Shown here: positions 7,102 through 15,653 of the stretch, piece by piece
Layout of the letters: the number at the start of each line of letters is the position of its first letter
How positions within the stretch are numbered: position 1 is the stretch's first letter
Source of the DNA: RYN-431 sp036388295
GTDB lineage: Bacteria > Planctomycetota > Phycisphaerae > Tepidisphaerales > Tepidisphaeraceae
DNA length: 20,974 nucleotides
Assembly: GCA_036388295.1 (NCBI GenBank)
Contig: DASVSC010000119.1
Span: 1 to 20,974 of the forward strand
Direction of reading: 5' to 3'
The notes under the pieces: model-generated
What the model saw: the letters and a program-made list of their open reading frames with translations, nothing else
Told to the model about the DNA's origin: nothing
Database searches by the model: none
Position numbers and translations under genes: made by a program

Positions 7102-7785
7102 TCAATCGGCGGGCGGGTGAAGAAATCGTGCGATCAGGTGGCGTGACAACGCATTTTTCGCGTCAGCCATTGTCGGACACCGCGGCCCGAGCAGTTTAGC
7201 TAAGCTCGTAACCGAGCGGTCGACGATGCCGCAGGGGACGATCAGGCCGAAGCCGGAAAGATCGGTTGTGACGTTCAGAGCGATGCCATGCAGAGAGACG
7301 CCGCGTTTGATACGAACGCCGAGCGCACAGACTTTGGCCATCAGACAACCTTTGTCAGACGTCGGACAGGCCGTGTCAGACGCCACCCAGACGCCGATGG
7401 CAGACGGGTCCAACCGGCCGTTCAGCCCGAAATGGGCCAACGTGTCGATCACAGCATGTTCCAGCGCTTTTACGTACGCGCCCACGCTCATGCGGTGGTC
7501 GGCCAGACGCACGATCGGGTAAGCCACGAGTTGGCCGGGCGCGTGATAGGTGATGTCGCCGCCACGATCGGATTCCACGACGGCCACGCCCGCCGCAGCT
7601 AATTGATCGACGGAGGCAACGAGATGGCTGGCGCTGTCCGCCGCTCGGCGGCCGAAGGTGATAACCGGCGGATGCTCAACCAGCAGCAGGGCTTCTTCGC
7701 CGCCTTCCAGGACACGCGCGTGCTCTTCTTCCTGACGCTTCCAAGCGGCCCGATAGTCGAGCAGGCCCAAATCAACGATTCGCAT
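7102..7785 (-). CDS. lipB: Octanoyltransferase LipB (lipoate biosynthesis)
   Basis: A 227-residue enzyme transferring octanoyl groups from acyl carrier protein to lipoyl domains of 2-oxoacid dehydrogenases and the glycine cleavage H protein. Signature RGGDITYHAPGQ is at 74-85. The catalytic Lys is K151 (MAKVCALGVRIKRG), followed by SLHGIALNV, and the catalytic Cys is C185 in LIVPCGI. I chose ATG 7785 because MRIVDLGLLDYRAAW matches the family N-terminus; the open frame up to 7920 runs through a repeat. Between GVWV and the catalytic Lys there is an extra segment of about 14 residues made of two 7-residue units (ASDTACP, TSDKGCL), matching a 21-nt duplication in the DNA (TGTCAGACG at 7353 and 7374). 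Downstream is a CPBP protease. Confidence 0.93.
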   Translation of the reverse strand: MRIVDLGLLDYRAAWKRQEEEHARVLEGGEEALLLVEHPPVITFGRRAADSASHLVASVDQLAAAGVAVVESDRGGDITYHAPGQLVAYPIVRLADHRMSVGAYVKALEHAVIDTLAHFGLNGRLDPSAIGVWVASDTACPTSDKGCLMAKVCALGVRIKRGVSLHGIALNVTTDLSGFGLIVPCGIVDRSVTSLAKLLGPRCPTMADAKNALSRHLIARFLHPPAD

Positions 7786-7813
7786 TCCGTCCGATTGTAT
7801 CGTGCCGATCGGG

Positions 7814-7900
7814 TTTAAGCCGCGGGTGTAAACCCGCGCGGCTTTCGGTGCGGTCACGTCAGCAAACTGTTCCCGTGCGGGTTTACACCCGCGGCTCAAA
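7814..7900. repeat. Paired inverted repeat (REPIN-like) upstream of lipB
   Basis: Two 26-nt arms, 7814-7839 and 7875-7900, are inverted copies of each other with 24 of 26 matches and a 35-bp spacer. The identical 16-base heart is GCGGGTGTAAACCCGC (7822-7837), itself a near-perfect palindrome, and appears as its reverse complement at 7877-7892. Each arm can therefore fold alone (AAGCCGCGGGT with ACCCGCG..GCTT) or the two can pair into one long stem. It sits between the stop of the kelch gene (7940) and the lipB start (7785), on the same transcribed strand. Confidence 0.8.
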
Positions 7901-7939
7901 ATCGTTGTCCTGCGACACACCGTAAACGGCCTGAGTAAA

Positions 7940-9706
7940 CTAACTTAGCGTTCCCACGTACGTGTTGTTCTTGAACGCGCCATTGTAGCCGCCGGTGTAG
8001 ACGAACTTCGTGCCGACGAGGTCGCCCTTGCCGCTGAAGCGGGCGGCGGGCAGGCTGGCGATCGACTTCCAGGTGTTGCTGGCCGGGTCGTATTCGATGT
8101 TCGTCGCCAATGCCGCCTCGTACGCCGACTGGCCGGCCAGGACGATCAGCTTGTCGTTGTAGACGAACGTCGAGTCGGTGATGTGCGACCGGCCGCCGGG
8201 CATGCTGGCGAGGGTGGTCCAGGCGTTCGTACGCGTGTCGTAGCGGTACAGATTCCGCTGCGTGGTCAGTTGCGCGTCCTGCTTGACCTGGCCGCCGACA
8301 AAGTAGATCGAGCCACCCATCGCGACGGCCGCCGCGTGGTTGCGCGGGGCGGGCAGGCTGGCGCGCGTCTGCCAACCGGCACCGAGGTTGCCCAGGTCCA
8401 GCGCGTACACACTCGTCACGTCGTTGCGGTTGGCGTCGGTGCCGCCCATCACGTAAAGCACGTTATTCAGCACGGCCATGCCCGGGCCGCCGCCGCGGGC
8501 GACGGGCAAATCGGGCAGGGCGGTGTAAGTGTTGCTCGTCGTGTTGTAGCGGTAGACGGCCCGGGTGCTGAAGGTCTGGTTGCCGTTCGAGCCGTTGCCG
8601 GGGTAGCCGCCGGCGAAGTAAATGCTCGTGCCGTCGACGATCGCGCCAGGGTGCGTGAGGCCGACGGGCAGATCGGCCTTGCGGGTCCAGGCGTTGCTCG
8701 TCACGTCGTAGGCGTAAACGGCTTTGGTCGGTTTGAAGGTGTTGTCGACGAAGCCGCCCATGGTGTAGAGCACGTTGCCGACCGCTCCGCCGAACAATTC
8801 GCTGGCGGCGACGGGGCGGGCGGCCTTCGTGGCCCAGGCAAGGGTCGTGGGTGTCGTGGGGCTGGCGGCGTCCTGGATGGTCACTGTCGCCGACGGCTCG
8901 ACACGCGTGTAGCCGCTGACCGCGCCGATCGTCAGGGTGACCGTTTCGTTGCTTTCGTTCAGGCTGTCGGTTTCGACGCGGACGCGCAAGTCGATCGACG
9001 ACTCGCCCGCCGCGAAGCTGATCGCCCGGCCGAAGCGGCCGTAGTCTTCGCCGTTGGTGGCCGTGCCGCTCATGGCAATCGGCACGGTGAGGGCCCCGCT
9101 CACGTCGCCGGTGCGCGTCACCGTGAACTTGCCGGCCACCCGCCCCGTCTCTTTCGCCAGCGGTACTGGCGTGCTGACGGTCAGTGTTTTCTGCGTCGCC
9201 GGTTCGGTCGACGTGATGCCGATGTAACAGATCTTGTTATTGACGGCGGACGACGTGTTGCCGAGTGTCAGACGCCCGTCTGTCACTTCGACGCTGGTCA
9301 GGCCTTCCAGATACCGCTTCGTCTTGCGCGTGATGCCGCTGACGGCCACTTCGCCCTCAAGGGTGATGCCCATGCGTTCGTTGATCACGCCCGGGTCGCC
9401 GGCGACGACGTAGACGTCGTAGGTGCCGTTCTCGACGGCGATGTCCCAGTCCTTGTTCCCGCCCGTCTGCATGGCGATGAACGTGTCGTTTTTCTGCTTG
9501 TTGGTGAGATTGCGGTCCACGGCATTGGCCCGCGCGTCGGCCGACCAGCCGTAGGACAACCCGCCACGGCGGACGTCGTAGGTCGCACCGTAATCGGTCA
9601 GAAGGCCAGGAGCCCTCGGGGCATTCAGGGGTTGAAAGTTGATCGACGCCGCGAAGCTGGCGTGCATCAGGTTGCGGGATTCCAACGACTCGATCAAACG
9701 GCTCAT
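7940..9706 (-). CDS. Large secreted kelch-repeat protein with Calx-beta and carbohydrate-binding-like domains
   Basis: 588 residues. The N-terminus MSRLIESLESRNLMHASF carries LESRNLM, a variant of the LEPRxLL motif that opens many planctomycete surface proteins, in place of a classical signal peptide. Residues about 21-165 (SINFQPLNAP, LSYGWSADAR, GTYDVYVVAGDPG) form a malectin/CBM-like beta domain. Residues about 170-285 form a Calx-beta domain (FTVTRTGDVSGALTVPIAMS, GTATNGEDY, SNETVTLTI). Residues about 292-588 hold six kelch units forming a beta-propeller (for example WTRKADLPVG..IYFAGGY, ALPDLPVARG..LYVMGG, TRASLPAPRN..IYFVGG). The likely role is surface binding or adhesion; no catalytic site is seen. 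GGGGAG lies 5 nt before the ATG as ribosome binding site, with TATGAT further upstream. The gene ends with the last propeller blade; no PEP-CTERM anchor is present. Confidence 0.9.
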   Translation of the reverse strand: MSRLIESLESRNLMHASFAASINFQPLNAPRAPGLLTDYGATYDVRRGGLSYGWSADARANAVDRNLTNKQKNDTFIAMQTGGNKDWDIAVENGTYDVYVVAGDPGVINERMGITLEGEVAVSGITRKTKRYLEGLTSVEVTDGRLTLGNTSSAVNNKICYIGITSTEPATQKTLTVSTPVPLAKETGRVAGKFTVTRTGDVSGALTVPIAMSGTATNGEDYGRFGRAISFAAGESSIDLRVRVETDSLNESNETVTLTIGAVSGYTRVEPSATVTIQDAASPTTPTTLAWATKAARPVAASELFGGAVGNVLYTMGGFVDNTFKPTKAVYAYDVTSNAWTRKADLPVGLTHPGAIVDGTSIYFAGGYPGNGSNGNQTFSTRAVYRYNTTSNTYTALPDLPVARGGGPGMAVLNNVLYVMGGTDANRNDVTSVYALDLGNLGAGWQTRASLPAPRNHAAAVAMGGSIYFVGGQVKQDAQLTTQRNLYRYDTRTNAWTTLASMPGGRSHITDSTFVYNDKLIVLAGQSAYEAALATNIEYDPASNTWKSIASLPAARFSGKGDLVGTKFVYTGGYNGAFKNNTYVGTLS

Positions 9707-9852
9707 AACGACTCCCCGAAATATCGGCCCATCATAGGGCGAAGGTTGCAGACAAAGACGCCGCCCGGTGCCCGAAATGACACGCCTGCGACCATTCCAC
9801 CCAATGTCGGCTAAATCGGCCCGTTACCGCCAGAATCAGGCTGAAAACGCGG

Positions 9853-11322
<1,470 letters not shown>

Positions 11323-11327
11323 AAAGT

Positions 11328-11552
11328 TCAGGCTTTCAGGAACGCTTCAACATCAACGCCGGCCTCGCGGAGGATCGCGCGGAGCGTGCCTTCTTTGTAA
11401 TCTTTTGGGTGATTCACGAGCGGCACTTGCCGACGCGTTTCACGGTGCACATAGATCTCGTGGCTGCCACGACCCTGGCGGTCGAACTCGAAACCGAACG
11501 TCTTCAATCGTCGCACTACTTCTCGGTGTTTGAACCCACTCAGGCGTCCCAC
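11328..11552 (-). CDS. hicA: HicA-family toxin (mRNA interferase, YcfA-like)
   Basis: A 74-residue protein from GTG 11552 (MGRLSGFKHREVVRRLKTFG). HicA toxins have a small dsRBD-like fold with a catalytic His. Here it is in GRGSHEIYVH, followed by RQVPLVNHP and the family-typical end GTLRAILREAGVDVEAFL. The GTG is one nucleotide after the hicB stop and fits the family length (about 60-80 residues); the longer frame to 11591 would add Arg/Cys-rich sequence overlapping hicB. Known family members cleave mRNA when not bound by HicB. It lies between hicB and gatA on the gatCA message, with antitoxin first. All expected residues are present, so it looks functional. Confidence 0.9.
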   Translation of the reverse strand: MGRLSGFKHREVVRRLKTFGFEFDRQGRGSHEIYVHRETRRQVPLVNHPKDYKEGTLRAILREAGVDVEAFLKA

Positions 11553-11553
11553 C

Positions 11554-11820
11554 TCAGGCCGCCTCGACCGGCACGAACACGTCCATCGCACGTGGGGCCT
11601 GATTTTTGACTAAAGCGGGCGGCAATGGAAAACCATTGGCTACGCACGACTCAATAATCAAGCGAGTCACTTCGCGGACATTGTCGATCATTTCAGCGAT
11701 GGTTTCGCCTTCTGCAACCAAACCCGGCACGTCCGGACTGGTGGCCACGAAACCGCCTTCTTCTAACGGTTCAATATGAAGATGAATGGGCACTTGGTCC
11801 ATGATGATCAAGTGTATCAC
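11554..11820 (-). CDS. hicB: HicB-family antitoxin
   Basis: An 88-residue protein with the HicB partial RNase-H-like fold: IHLHIEPLEEGGFVATSPDV, then PGLVAEGETIAEMIDNVREV and a helix. This matches the usual eGGyvA..PdlPG....G.T..EA pattern. HicB proteins bind and block HicA; many also carry a C-terminal DNA-binding domain for autoregulation. This one ends about 20 residues after the core (ALVKNQAPRAMDVFVPVEAA) with no clear HTH or ribbon-helix-helix, so autoregulation from its own promoter is doubtful, fitting its place inside another operon. GTG 11820 overlaps the gatC stop as GTGA. ATG 11802 is the alternative start and fits the family N-terminus slightly better. The hicA GTG follows the stop after one base. 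Confidence 0.88.
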   Translation of the reverse strand: MIHLIIMDQVPIHLHIEPLEEGGFVATSPDVPGLVAEGETIAEMIDNVREVTRLIIESCVANGFPLPPALVKNQAPRAMDVFVPVEAA

Positions 11821-12131
11821 CCGGCCGAATCTTCGTCGCCGCCCATGATTTGGGGGACTTTGAAGAACGGGCCGTCGGTGTCGGGGGCGTTTTGCAGCGC
11901 TAATTCGGTCGGCAGGGCGGGGGTCGGTACGTCGTCGCGCAGCACGTTCGTCAGGCGGACGGCGTGGGCCATCGGTTCGACGCCTTCGACGTTCGCCTGA
12001 TTCAGTTGTTCGACGTAGCCCAGGATGGAGCTGAGCTGGCCGGAGAACTTTTCCAGCTGTTCCGGCGGCAGCGCCAGCCGGGCGAGCTTGGCGACGTGAC
12101 GGACCTGGTCGATGGTCAGCGGTTCGAGCAT
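11817..12131 (-). CDS. gatC: Aspartyl/glutamyl-tRNA amidotransferase subunit C (GatC)
   Basis: A 104-residue small subunit that wraps around GatA and holds it to GatB. The N-terminal half is the typical helical pattern LTIDQVRHVAKLARLALPPE followed by FSGQLSSILGYVEQLNQ. The middle has VEGVEPMAHAV, and RDDVPTPAL precedes a C-terminal PFFKVPQIM, which in the family packs on GatA. ATG 12131 is chosen because the family start is only a few residues before LTIDQ; the longer frame to 12197 runs through the promoter. The gene is first in the operon and its stop overlaps the hicB GTG. A good sigma-70-like promoter ends 6 nt before the ATG, so the message appears leaderless. Confidence 0.93.
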   Translation of the reverse strand: MLEPLTIDQVRHVAKLARLALPPEQLEKFSGQLSSILGYVEQLNQANVEGVEPMAHAVRLTNVLRDDVPTPALPTELALQNAPDTDGPFFKVPQIMGGDEDSAG

Positions 12132-12137
12132 GAAACC

Positions 12138-12166
12138 ATTGTACCCGCGTGGCCGGGACGGCTCAA
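12138..12166 (-). promoter_or_regulatory. Sigma-70-type promoter of the gatC-hicB-hicA-gatA operon
   Basis: On the minus strand: TTGAGC (12166-12161), a 17-nt spacer, TACAAT (12143-12138), then GGTTTC and the gatC ATG at 12131. The -35 box matches 4 of 6 consensus bases and the -10 box 5 of 6, with ideal spacing. Transcription would start at or within a base or two of the ATG, leaving no room for a Shine-Dalgarno sequence. Confidence 0.6.
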
Positions 12167-12225
12167 CCGCATCGACCAATGCCGAAGCCCGCGGCACGGG
12201 GCCACGGGCTTGGGCATGTTTCGAT

Positions 12226-12243
12226 CTTCCGCGTGAGCGGAAG
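12226..12243 (-). terminator. Hairpin after the HU-like gene
   Basis: Perfect 7-bp stem CTTCCGC (12226-12232) / GCGGAAG (12237-12243) with a 4-nt loop, five bases after the HU-like stop codon on the minus strand. No U tract follows, so it is either a weak terminator or a 3' stabilising hairpin. It precedes the gatC promoter. Confidence 0.4.
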
Positions 12244-12248
12244 GCGAT

Positions 12249-12548
12249 TTACTTCTTGCCGGCCAGGATCGCGTCCTTGGCGGCCTTGGCCACGCGGAAC
12301 TTGATCTTGGTCTTGGCGGGGATCTTCTTGGTCTTGCCGGCGTCCGGGCCGAAGCGCATCACCATTTCGCGCGGGGCCGACTTGGTCAGCACCAGCTTGC
12401 CGATGCCCGGCAGGGTGAAGCCGTTTTTGGCCTGCTTGTATGCCAATTCGCTGATGGCTTCGAAGAACTGGTTGACTTGCTTCTTGCTCACGCCGACTTT
12501 GTCCGCGAGCTGATTGGCGATTTCCGACTTGGTCATGGTTTTGGCCAT
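12249..12548 (-). CDS. HU/IHF-family DNA-binding protein
   Basis: 99 residues with the HU fold. The N-terminal helices are MTKSEIANQLADKVGVSKKQ and VNQFFEAISELAYKQ. The beta saddle is GFTLPGIGKLVLTKSAPREM, and the DNA-binding arm region FGPDAGKTKKIPAKTKIKFR is followed by KAAKDAIL. The arm has an unusual FGPDAGKTKKIPA sequence in place of the classic RNPxTGxxIxIPA, a form seen in HU variants of several non-enteric phyla. The protein is Lys-rich (tail AGKK). AGGAG lies seven bases before ATG 12548, a clear ribosome binding site. A long upstream gap holds hairpins and a candidate promoter. It probably shapes the nucleoid; a more specific role is not visible. Confidence 0.93.
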   Translation of the reverse strand: MAKTMTKSEIANQLADKVGVSKKQVNQFFEAISELAYKQAKNGFTLPGIGKLVLTKSAPREMVMRFGPDAGKTKKIPAKTKIKFRVAKAAKDAILAGKK

Positions 12549-12640
12549 AGACTACTCCTGAAAGGCGGCGTCCACGGATACGGGCCCGGGCTCGCCACAG
12601 ATGAAATGGTGCGTTTCGGCGTGCCGACGCCGACCGCGGA

Positions 12641-12665
12641 AGGGCGCCGCACTCGCGGGCGCCCT
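12641..12665. other. Perfect hairpin in the leader of the HU-like gene
   Basis: AGGGCGCC (12641-12648) and GGCGCCCT (12658-12665) pair over 8 bp around a 9-nt loop. It lies about 93 bp upstream of the HU-like start, inside the region that would be its 5' leader if the candidate promoter at 12733-12760 is used. A second small hairpin, TGCCC-GATA-GGGCA, is at 12695-12708. No known riboswitch pattern was recognised. Confidence 0.5.
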
Positions 12666-12732
12666 GCATTTGCTCGTCCTCCGACGCCTCGATTTGCCCG
12701 ATAGGGCAGTCACAAACGCGTCCGGCTGCGAG

Positions 12733-12760
12733 AAAATAGCTGAAAATCAGCCGTATTCAA
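12733..12760 (-). promoter_or_regulatory. Candidate promoter of the HU-like gene with palindromic spacer
   Basis: On the minus strand TTGAAT (12760-12755), 16-nt spacer, TATTTT (12738-12733). Each box matches 4 of 6 consensus bases. The spacer holds the palindrome GCTGA-AAA-TCAGC (12739-12751), which could be an operator. The transcript would have a leader of about 178 nt. The rest of the 12549-12923 gap shows no gene. Confidence 0.35.
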
Positions 12761-12923
12761 GCGATCATCGGTTGCGCAACAGCTTTTACTCCAGAAAACT
12801 CGAAGAAAAACGTGGCTCGTCTCTCGCACGTGACATGAAATCGGCGGCTTTGTCGGGGGTTGCCTTGGAGTTGAAACGATTCCCGGTTTCGTCATGCTGG
12901 CCGCCCGCACCAGAGAGGCATTC

Positions 12924-14093
12924 ATGGAAACGCGCAACATCGGCATCGTGATGAACGGCGTCACCGGACGCATGGGCACCAACCAGCACCTCATCCGCAG
13001 CATCCTGGCCATCATCAAACAGGGTGGCGTGAAGATCAGCGACACGCTGACCCTGATGCCCGAACCGATCCTGACCGGCCGTAGCGAAAGTAAGTTGCGC
13101 GAACTGGCCGAGGGCGTGGCGCGGCGCGAGATCGGACGAAACATTCCGTTCACGACCGACGTGGACGGCGCGATCAACGACAGCCGTTACGAAGTCTTCT
13201 TCGACGCCAGCGGCACGCTGCAGCGCGCCGGCTTTATTGAAAAGGCCGTGCGGGCGAAGAAGGCGATCTACTGCGAAAAGCCCACCGCCACGCAAACGAA
13301 GGAAGCCCTGCGCCTGGCGACGCTGGTGGAAGACGCGGGGCTTAAGAACGGCGTAGTACAGGACAAGCTGTGGCTGCCCGGCTTCCGCAAGCTGGCGATG
13401 CTGAAAGAGCTGGGCTTCTTCGGCAAAATCCTCAGCGTCCGCGGCGAGTTCGGCTACTGGGTCTTCACCGGCATGGACCTCGACCAGCCCGCCCAGCGCC
13501 CGAGTTGGAACTACCGGAGCGAAGACGGCGGCGGCATCATGATCGACATGTTCTGCCACTGGCAGTACGTGATCACCAACCTGTTCGGCCCGATCAAATC
13601 ACTCGTCGCTTACGGCAACGTCGACATCCCGCAGCGCCGCGCTGAAGACGGCCGGCCGTACGCCGCCACCGCCGACGATTCGGCTTACGCGATTTTCCTG
13701 CTGGAAGACGGCACCGTCTGTCAGTTCAACAGCAGCTGGTGCACCCGCGTCCGTCGCGACGACCTGCTGACGGTGCAAGTCGACGGCGAACGAGGCACGG
13801 CCGTCGCCGGCTTGCGCGAGGTCCTGGTGCAAAGCGCGGCCGAGACGCCCAAGCCGATCTGGAACCCGGACATCCCGCAGCCGATCGACTTCTTCAAGGG
13901 CTGGCAGCCGGTGCCGAACAACGTCCACTACGACAACGCGTTCAAGACCCAGTGGGAGATGTTCCTGCGCCACGTCGCGCTCGACGAGCCGTTCCGCTAC
14001 ACGCTCCGCGAAGGGGCTAGGGGCGTGCAGTTGGCAGAACTGGGCATGCAAAGCTGGCGCGAGAAACGCTGGGTGGACGTGCCGGCGCTGTAA
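12924..14093 (+). CDS. Gfo/Idh/MocA-family NAD(P)-dependent oxidoreductase
   Basis: 389 residues. The N-terminal Rossmann fold is NIGIVMNGVTGRMGTNQHL with the dinucleotide loop at about 12-18. The conserved CEKPTA motif has EKP at 118-120, K119 being the usual catalytic Lys. The C-terminal substrate domain holds GGGIMIDMFCHWQYV with D208 and H212 in the place of the family's second catalytic pair. Members oxidise or reduce sugars, inositols or related polyols; the substrate cannot be read here. An insert near residues 33-50 (KQGGVKISDTLTLMPEPIL) separates the first two beta strands. ATG 12924 is preferred over 12894 because it is preceded by GAGAGG and directly starts the Rossmann strand. Convergent with the DUF481 gene, 27 bp apart. 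Confidence 0.9.
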   Translation: METRNIGIVMNGVTGRMGTNQHLIRSILAIIKQGGVKISDTLTLMPEPILTGRSESKLRELAEGVARREIGRNIPFTTDVDGAINDSRYEVFFDASGTLQRAGFIEKAVRAKKAIYCEKPTATQTKEALRLATLVEDAGLKNGVVQDKLWLPGFRKLAMLKELGFFGKILSVRGEFGYWVFTGMDLDQPAQRPSWNYRSEDGGGIMIDMFCHWQYVITNLFGPIKSLVAYGNVDIPQRRAEDGRPYAATADDSAYAIFLLEDGTVCQFNSSWCTRVRRDDLLTVQVDGERGTAVAGLREVLVQSAAETPKPIWNPDIPQPIDFFKGWQPVPNNVHYDNAFKTQWEMFLRHVALDEPFRYTLREGARGVQLAELGMQSWREKRWVDVPAL

Positions 14094-14120
14094 GCGTGCC
14101 GGCGAACTCCCAAAAAGGCC

Positions 14121-15140
14121 CTAGAACTGCCACCCGAAACCGACGAGGTACAGCAGGTCGTTTTTCAGCGCTTCGTTTGCCGGCGTGCTATCGCGTTTGT
14201 ATTCGATTTTGAACTGGCCGATGAAGTTGCTGAAGATTTTTACCCTTATGCCGGCGTCGGTTTTCAGGTTGTAGTCGCCAGGATTTTCGATGCTCGGCAG
14301 GTATTCCAGGTTGTGGAACGCCGCCACTTTGTCGCCGAGCGCACGCTCGAAGTGGTACGCCAGGCGCAGCGAGGCGTAATCGTTGTTCGTGCCGTCGTCG
14401 AAGCGTTCGAACACGTAGCCGACGCCCGTTTCTGTGAAGAAGTTCGTCACCGGCGTTTCGACCCACTGATAACCCACGCCGGCGTTCGGGCCGAGGCGGT
14501 AATACAGGTCGGCGATGCGGTCGTGCTCGATCTTGTTGGTGACGTAGCCGTAGAACTTTTGCGTCCAGAACTTGTCGTACTTCCCGGCCAACTGAAAGTT
14601 GTCGGTGTCGGTGACGACTTCTTCGCCGCCCGCGCCGCCGCCGCTCTGGCCGAAGTTGTATTGGCCCTCGAGCGTGAGGCGGTCGTTGTGCAGGTAATCT
14701 TCGCGGCGATAGCCGGCCTTGGCGTCCACGCCGACGGTCGATTTATTCGTGTTGCCGCGCGCCAGTGCGAAGTTCGCCAGCACCGCGCCGGTCCACTTCG
14801 ACGGCGGCGGGTTGACGCTCTTGACCGTGTCGAAGGTGTAGGCCTCGTCGCCGACCTGAATCTGTTTGGCGTCGCCGCTGACGGCTGCCGTCACCGGCGG
14901 GCCGTCTTTCATCTGTACGACGACCGGCTCGTCGATTTTATAACTGGCGACCTTGGCGGTTTGAATCGTAATATCGCCGAGGGCGTCGCTGTTAAGCTTC
15001 AGCCCGGACGCCGTCACGGCGCCGATTTTACCATGCAGCGTATCGCCGTTGGTTAAAACGACGCTGTCTGCCAGAACGTGGGATGCGAAGGCGGCCGACG
15101 CGATCAACGACGCGGCCACGCCGTGCGAGAACATACGCAT
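14121..15140 (-). CDS. DUF481 (YdiY-like) outer-membrane beta-barrel protein
   Basis: 339 residues. The signal peptide is MRMFSHGVAASLIASAAFAS, with cleavage near SHVLA. Residues 26-110 form a small beta domain (SVVLTNGDTLHGKIGAV, SYKIDEPVVVQMKDGPP) common before DUF481. The rest is alternating amphipathic strands (KWTGAVLANFALARGNTNKS, KAGYRREDYLHNDRLTLEGQ, YVTNKIEHDRIADLYYRLGP) typical of a barrel of 12-16 strands. It ends in Phe (LLYLVGFGWQF), the usual outer-membrane assembly signal. The function of the family is not settled. AGGAG lies 11 bases before the ATG. It is the last of three genes (lipoprotein, mscL, this one) on the minus strand, 37 bp after mscL. Confidence 0.88.
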   Translation of the reverse strand: MRMFSHGVAASLIASAAFASHVLADSVVLTNGDTLHGKIGAVTASGLKLNSDALGDITIQTAKVASYKIDEPVVVQMKDGPPVTAAVSGDAKQIQVGDEAYTFDTVKSVNPPPSKWTGAVLANFALARGNTNKSTVGVDAKAGYRREDYLHNDRLTLEGQYNFGQSGGGAGGEEVVTDTDNFQLAGKYDKFWTQKFYGYVTNKIEHDRIADLYYRLGPNAGVGYQWVETPVTNFFTETGVGYVFERFDDGTNNDYASLRLAYHFERALGDKVAAFHNLEYLPSIENPGDYNLKTDAGIRVKIFSNFIGQFKIEYKRDSTPANEALKNDLLYLVGFGWQF

Positions 15141-15177
15141 AGCGGGGGTTACTCCTGTTATCCTGTTTGTCGGACCT

Positions 15178-15642
15178 TTACGGACGCGCCTTCAGTGCGT
15201 CACGAATTTCGGTCAGCAGCCGGATGTCTTCCGGCGGGGCGGGCGGGGCTTCGGGAACAGGGTTGGGCTTGCGCCGCAGCCTGTTGATCGCTTTAACGAC
15301 CAGGAAAATTGCGAAACCCTGGATCAGGAGTGCGATCAATGCGTTGATGAACTTGCCGTAGCTGATGACGACGGCGGGCGTGTCCTTGGCGTACGTCATC
15401 TGGTTGATCGGGTTGGTGTCACCGGCCTTGTGGGCCCCGACGAGCTGCACACTTAACTGCGAAAAGTCGACGCCGCCCAGCAGCACGCCCAGCGGCGGCA
15501 TGAGGATGTCGTTGACGAGCGACGTGACGACGGCCCCGAATGCCGCTCCGATAATCAGGCCAACGGCCAGGTCAATGGCGTTGCCTTTGACGATGAACTC
15601 GCGGAACTCGGCGAACAGTGGGATATGAGGGAGTTTGGGCAT
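15178..15642 (-). CDS. mscL: Large-conductance mechanosensitive channel MscL
   Basis: 154 residues forming a homopentameric inner-membrane channel that opens under high tension to release solutes on osmotic downshock. The amphipathic N-terminal helix and first membrane helix are clear: EFREFIVKGNAIDLAVGLII then GAAFGAVVTSLVNDILMPPL (about residues 12-51). Here GNAIDLAVG and ND..MP are the family signature. A periplasmic loop of about 40 residues follows. Helix 2 (YGKFINALIALLIQGFAIFL, about 95-114) ends in RLRRK and a Pro-rich linker. The C-terminal helix ends EDIRLLTEIRDALKA, as usual. Length is about normal (E. coli 136). It lies 119 bp downstream of the lipoprotein gene, past a likely terminator, so it probably has its own promoter. 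Confidence 0.96.
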   Translation of the reverse strand: MPKLPHIPLFAEFREFIVKGNAIDLAVGLIIGAAFGAVVTSLVNDILMPPLGVLLGGVDFSQLSVQLVGAHKAGDTNPINQMTYAKDTPAVVISYGKFINALIALLIQGFAIFLVVKAINRLRRKPNPVPEAPPAPPEDIRLLTEIRDALKARP

Positions 15643-15653
15643 AGGTGACGCGG

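Noticed and set aside
8183..9814. Long plus-strand open frame of 543 codons opposite the kelch gene
   Set aside because: Arg/Val/Ala/Gly-rich translation with no domain. It is the mirror of a well-supported minus-strand gene, an expected effect of high third-position GC.
14083..14104. GCCGGCGC ... GCGTGCCGGC around the oxidoreductase stop as terminator
   Set aside because: The stem needs a 2-nt bulge and there is no T run after it on either strand, so support is too weak.
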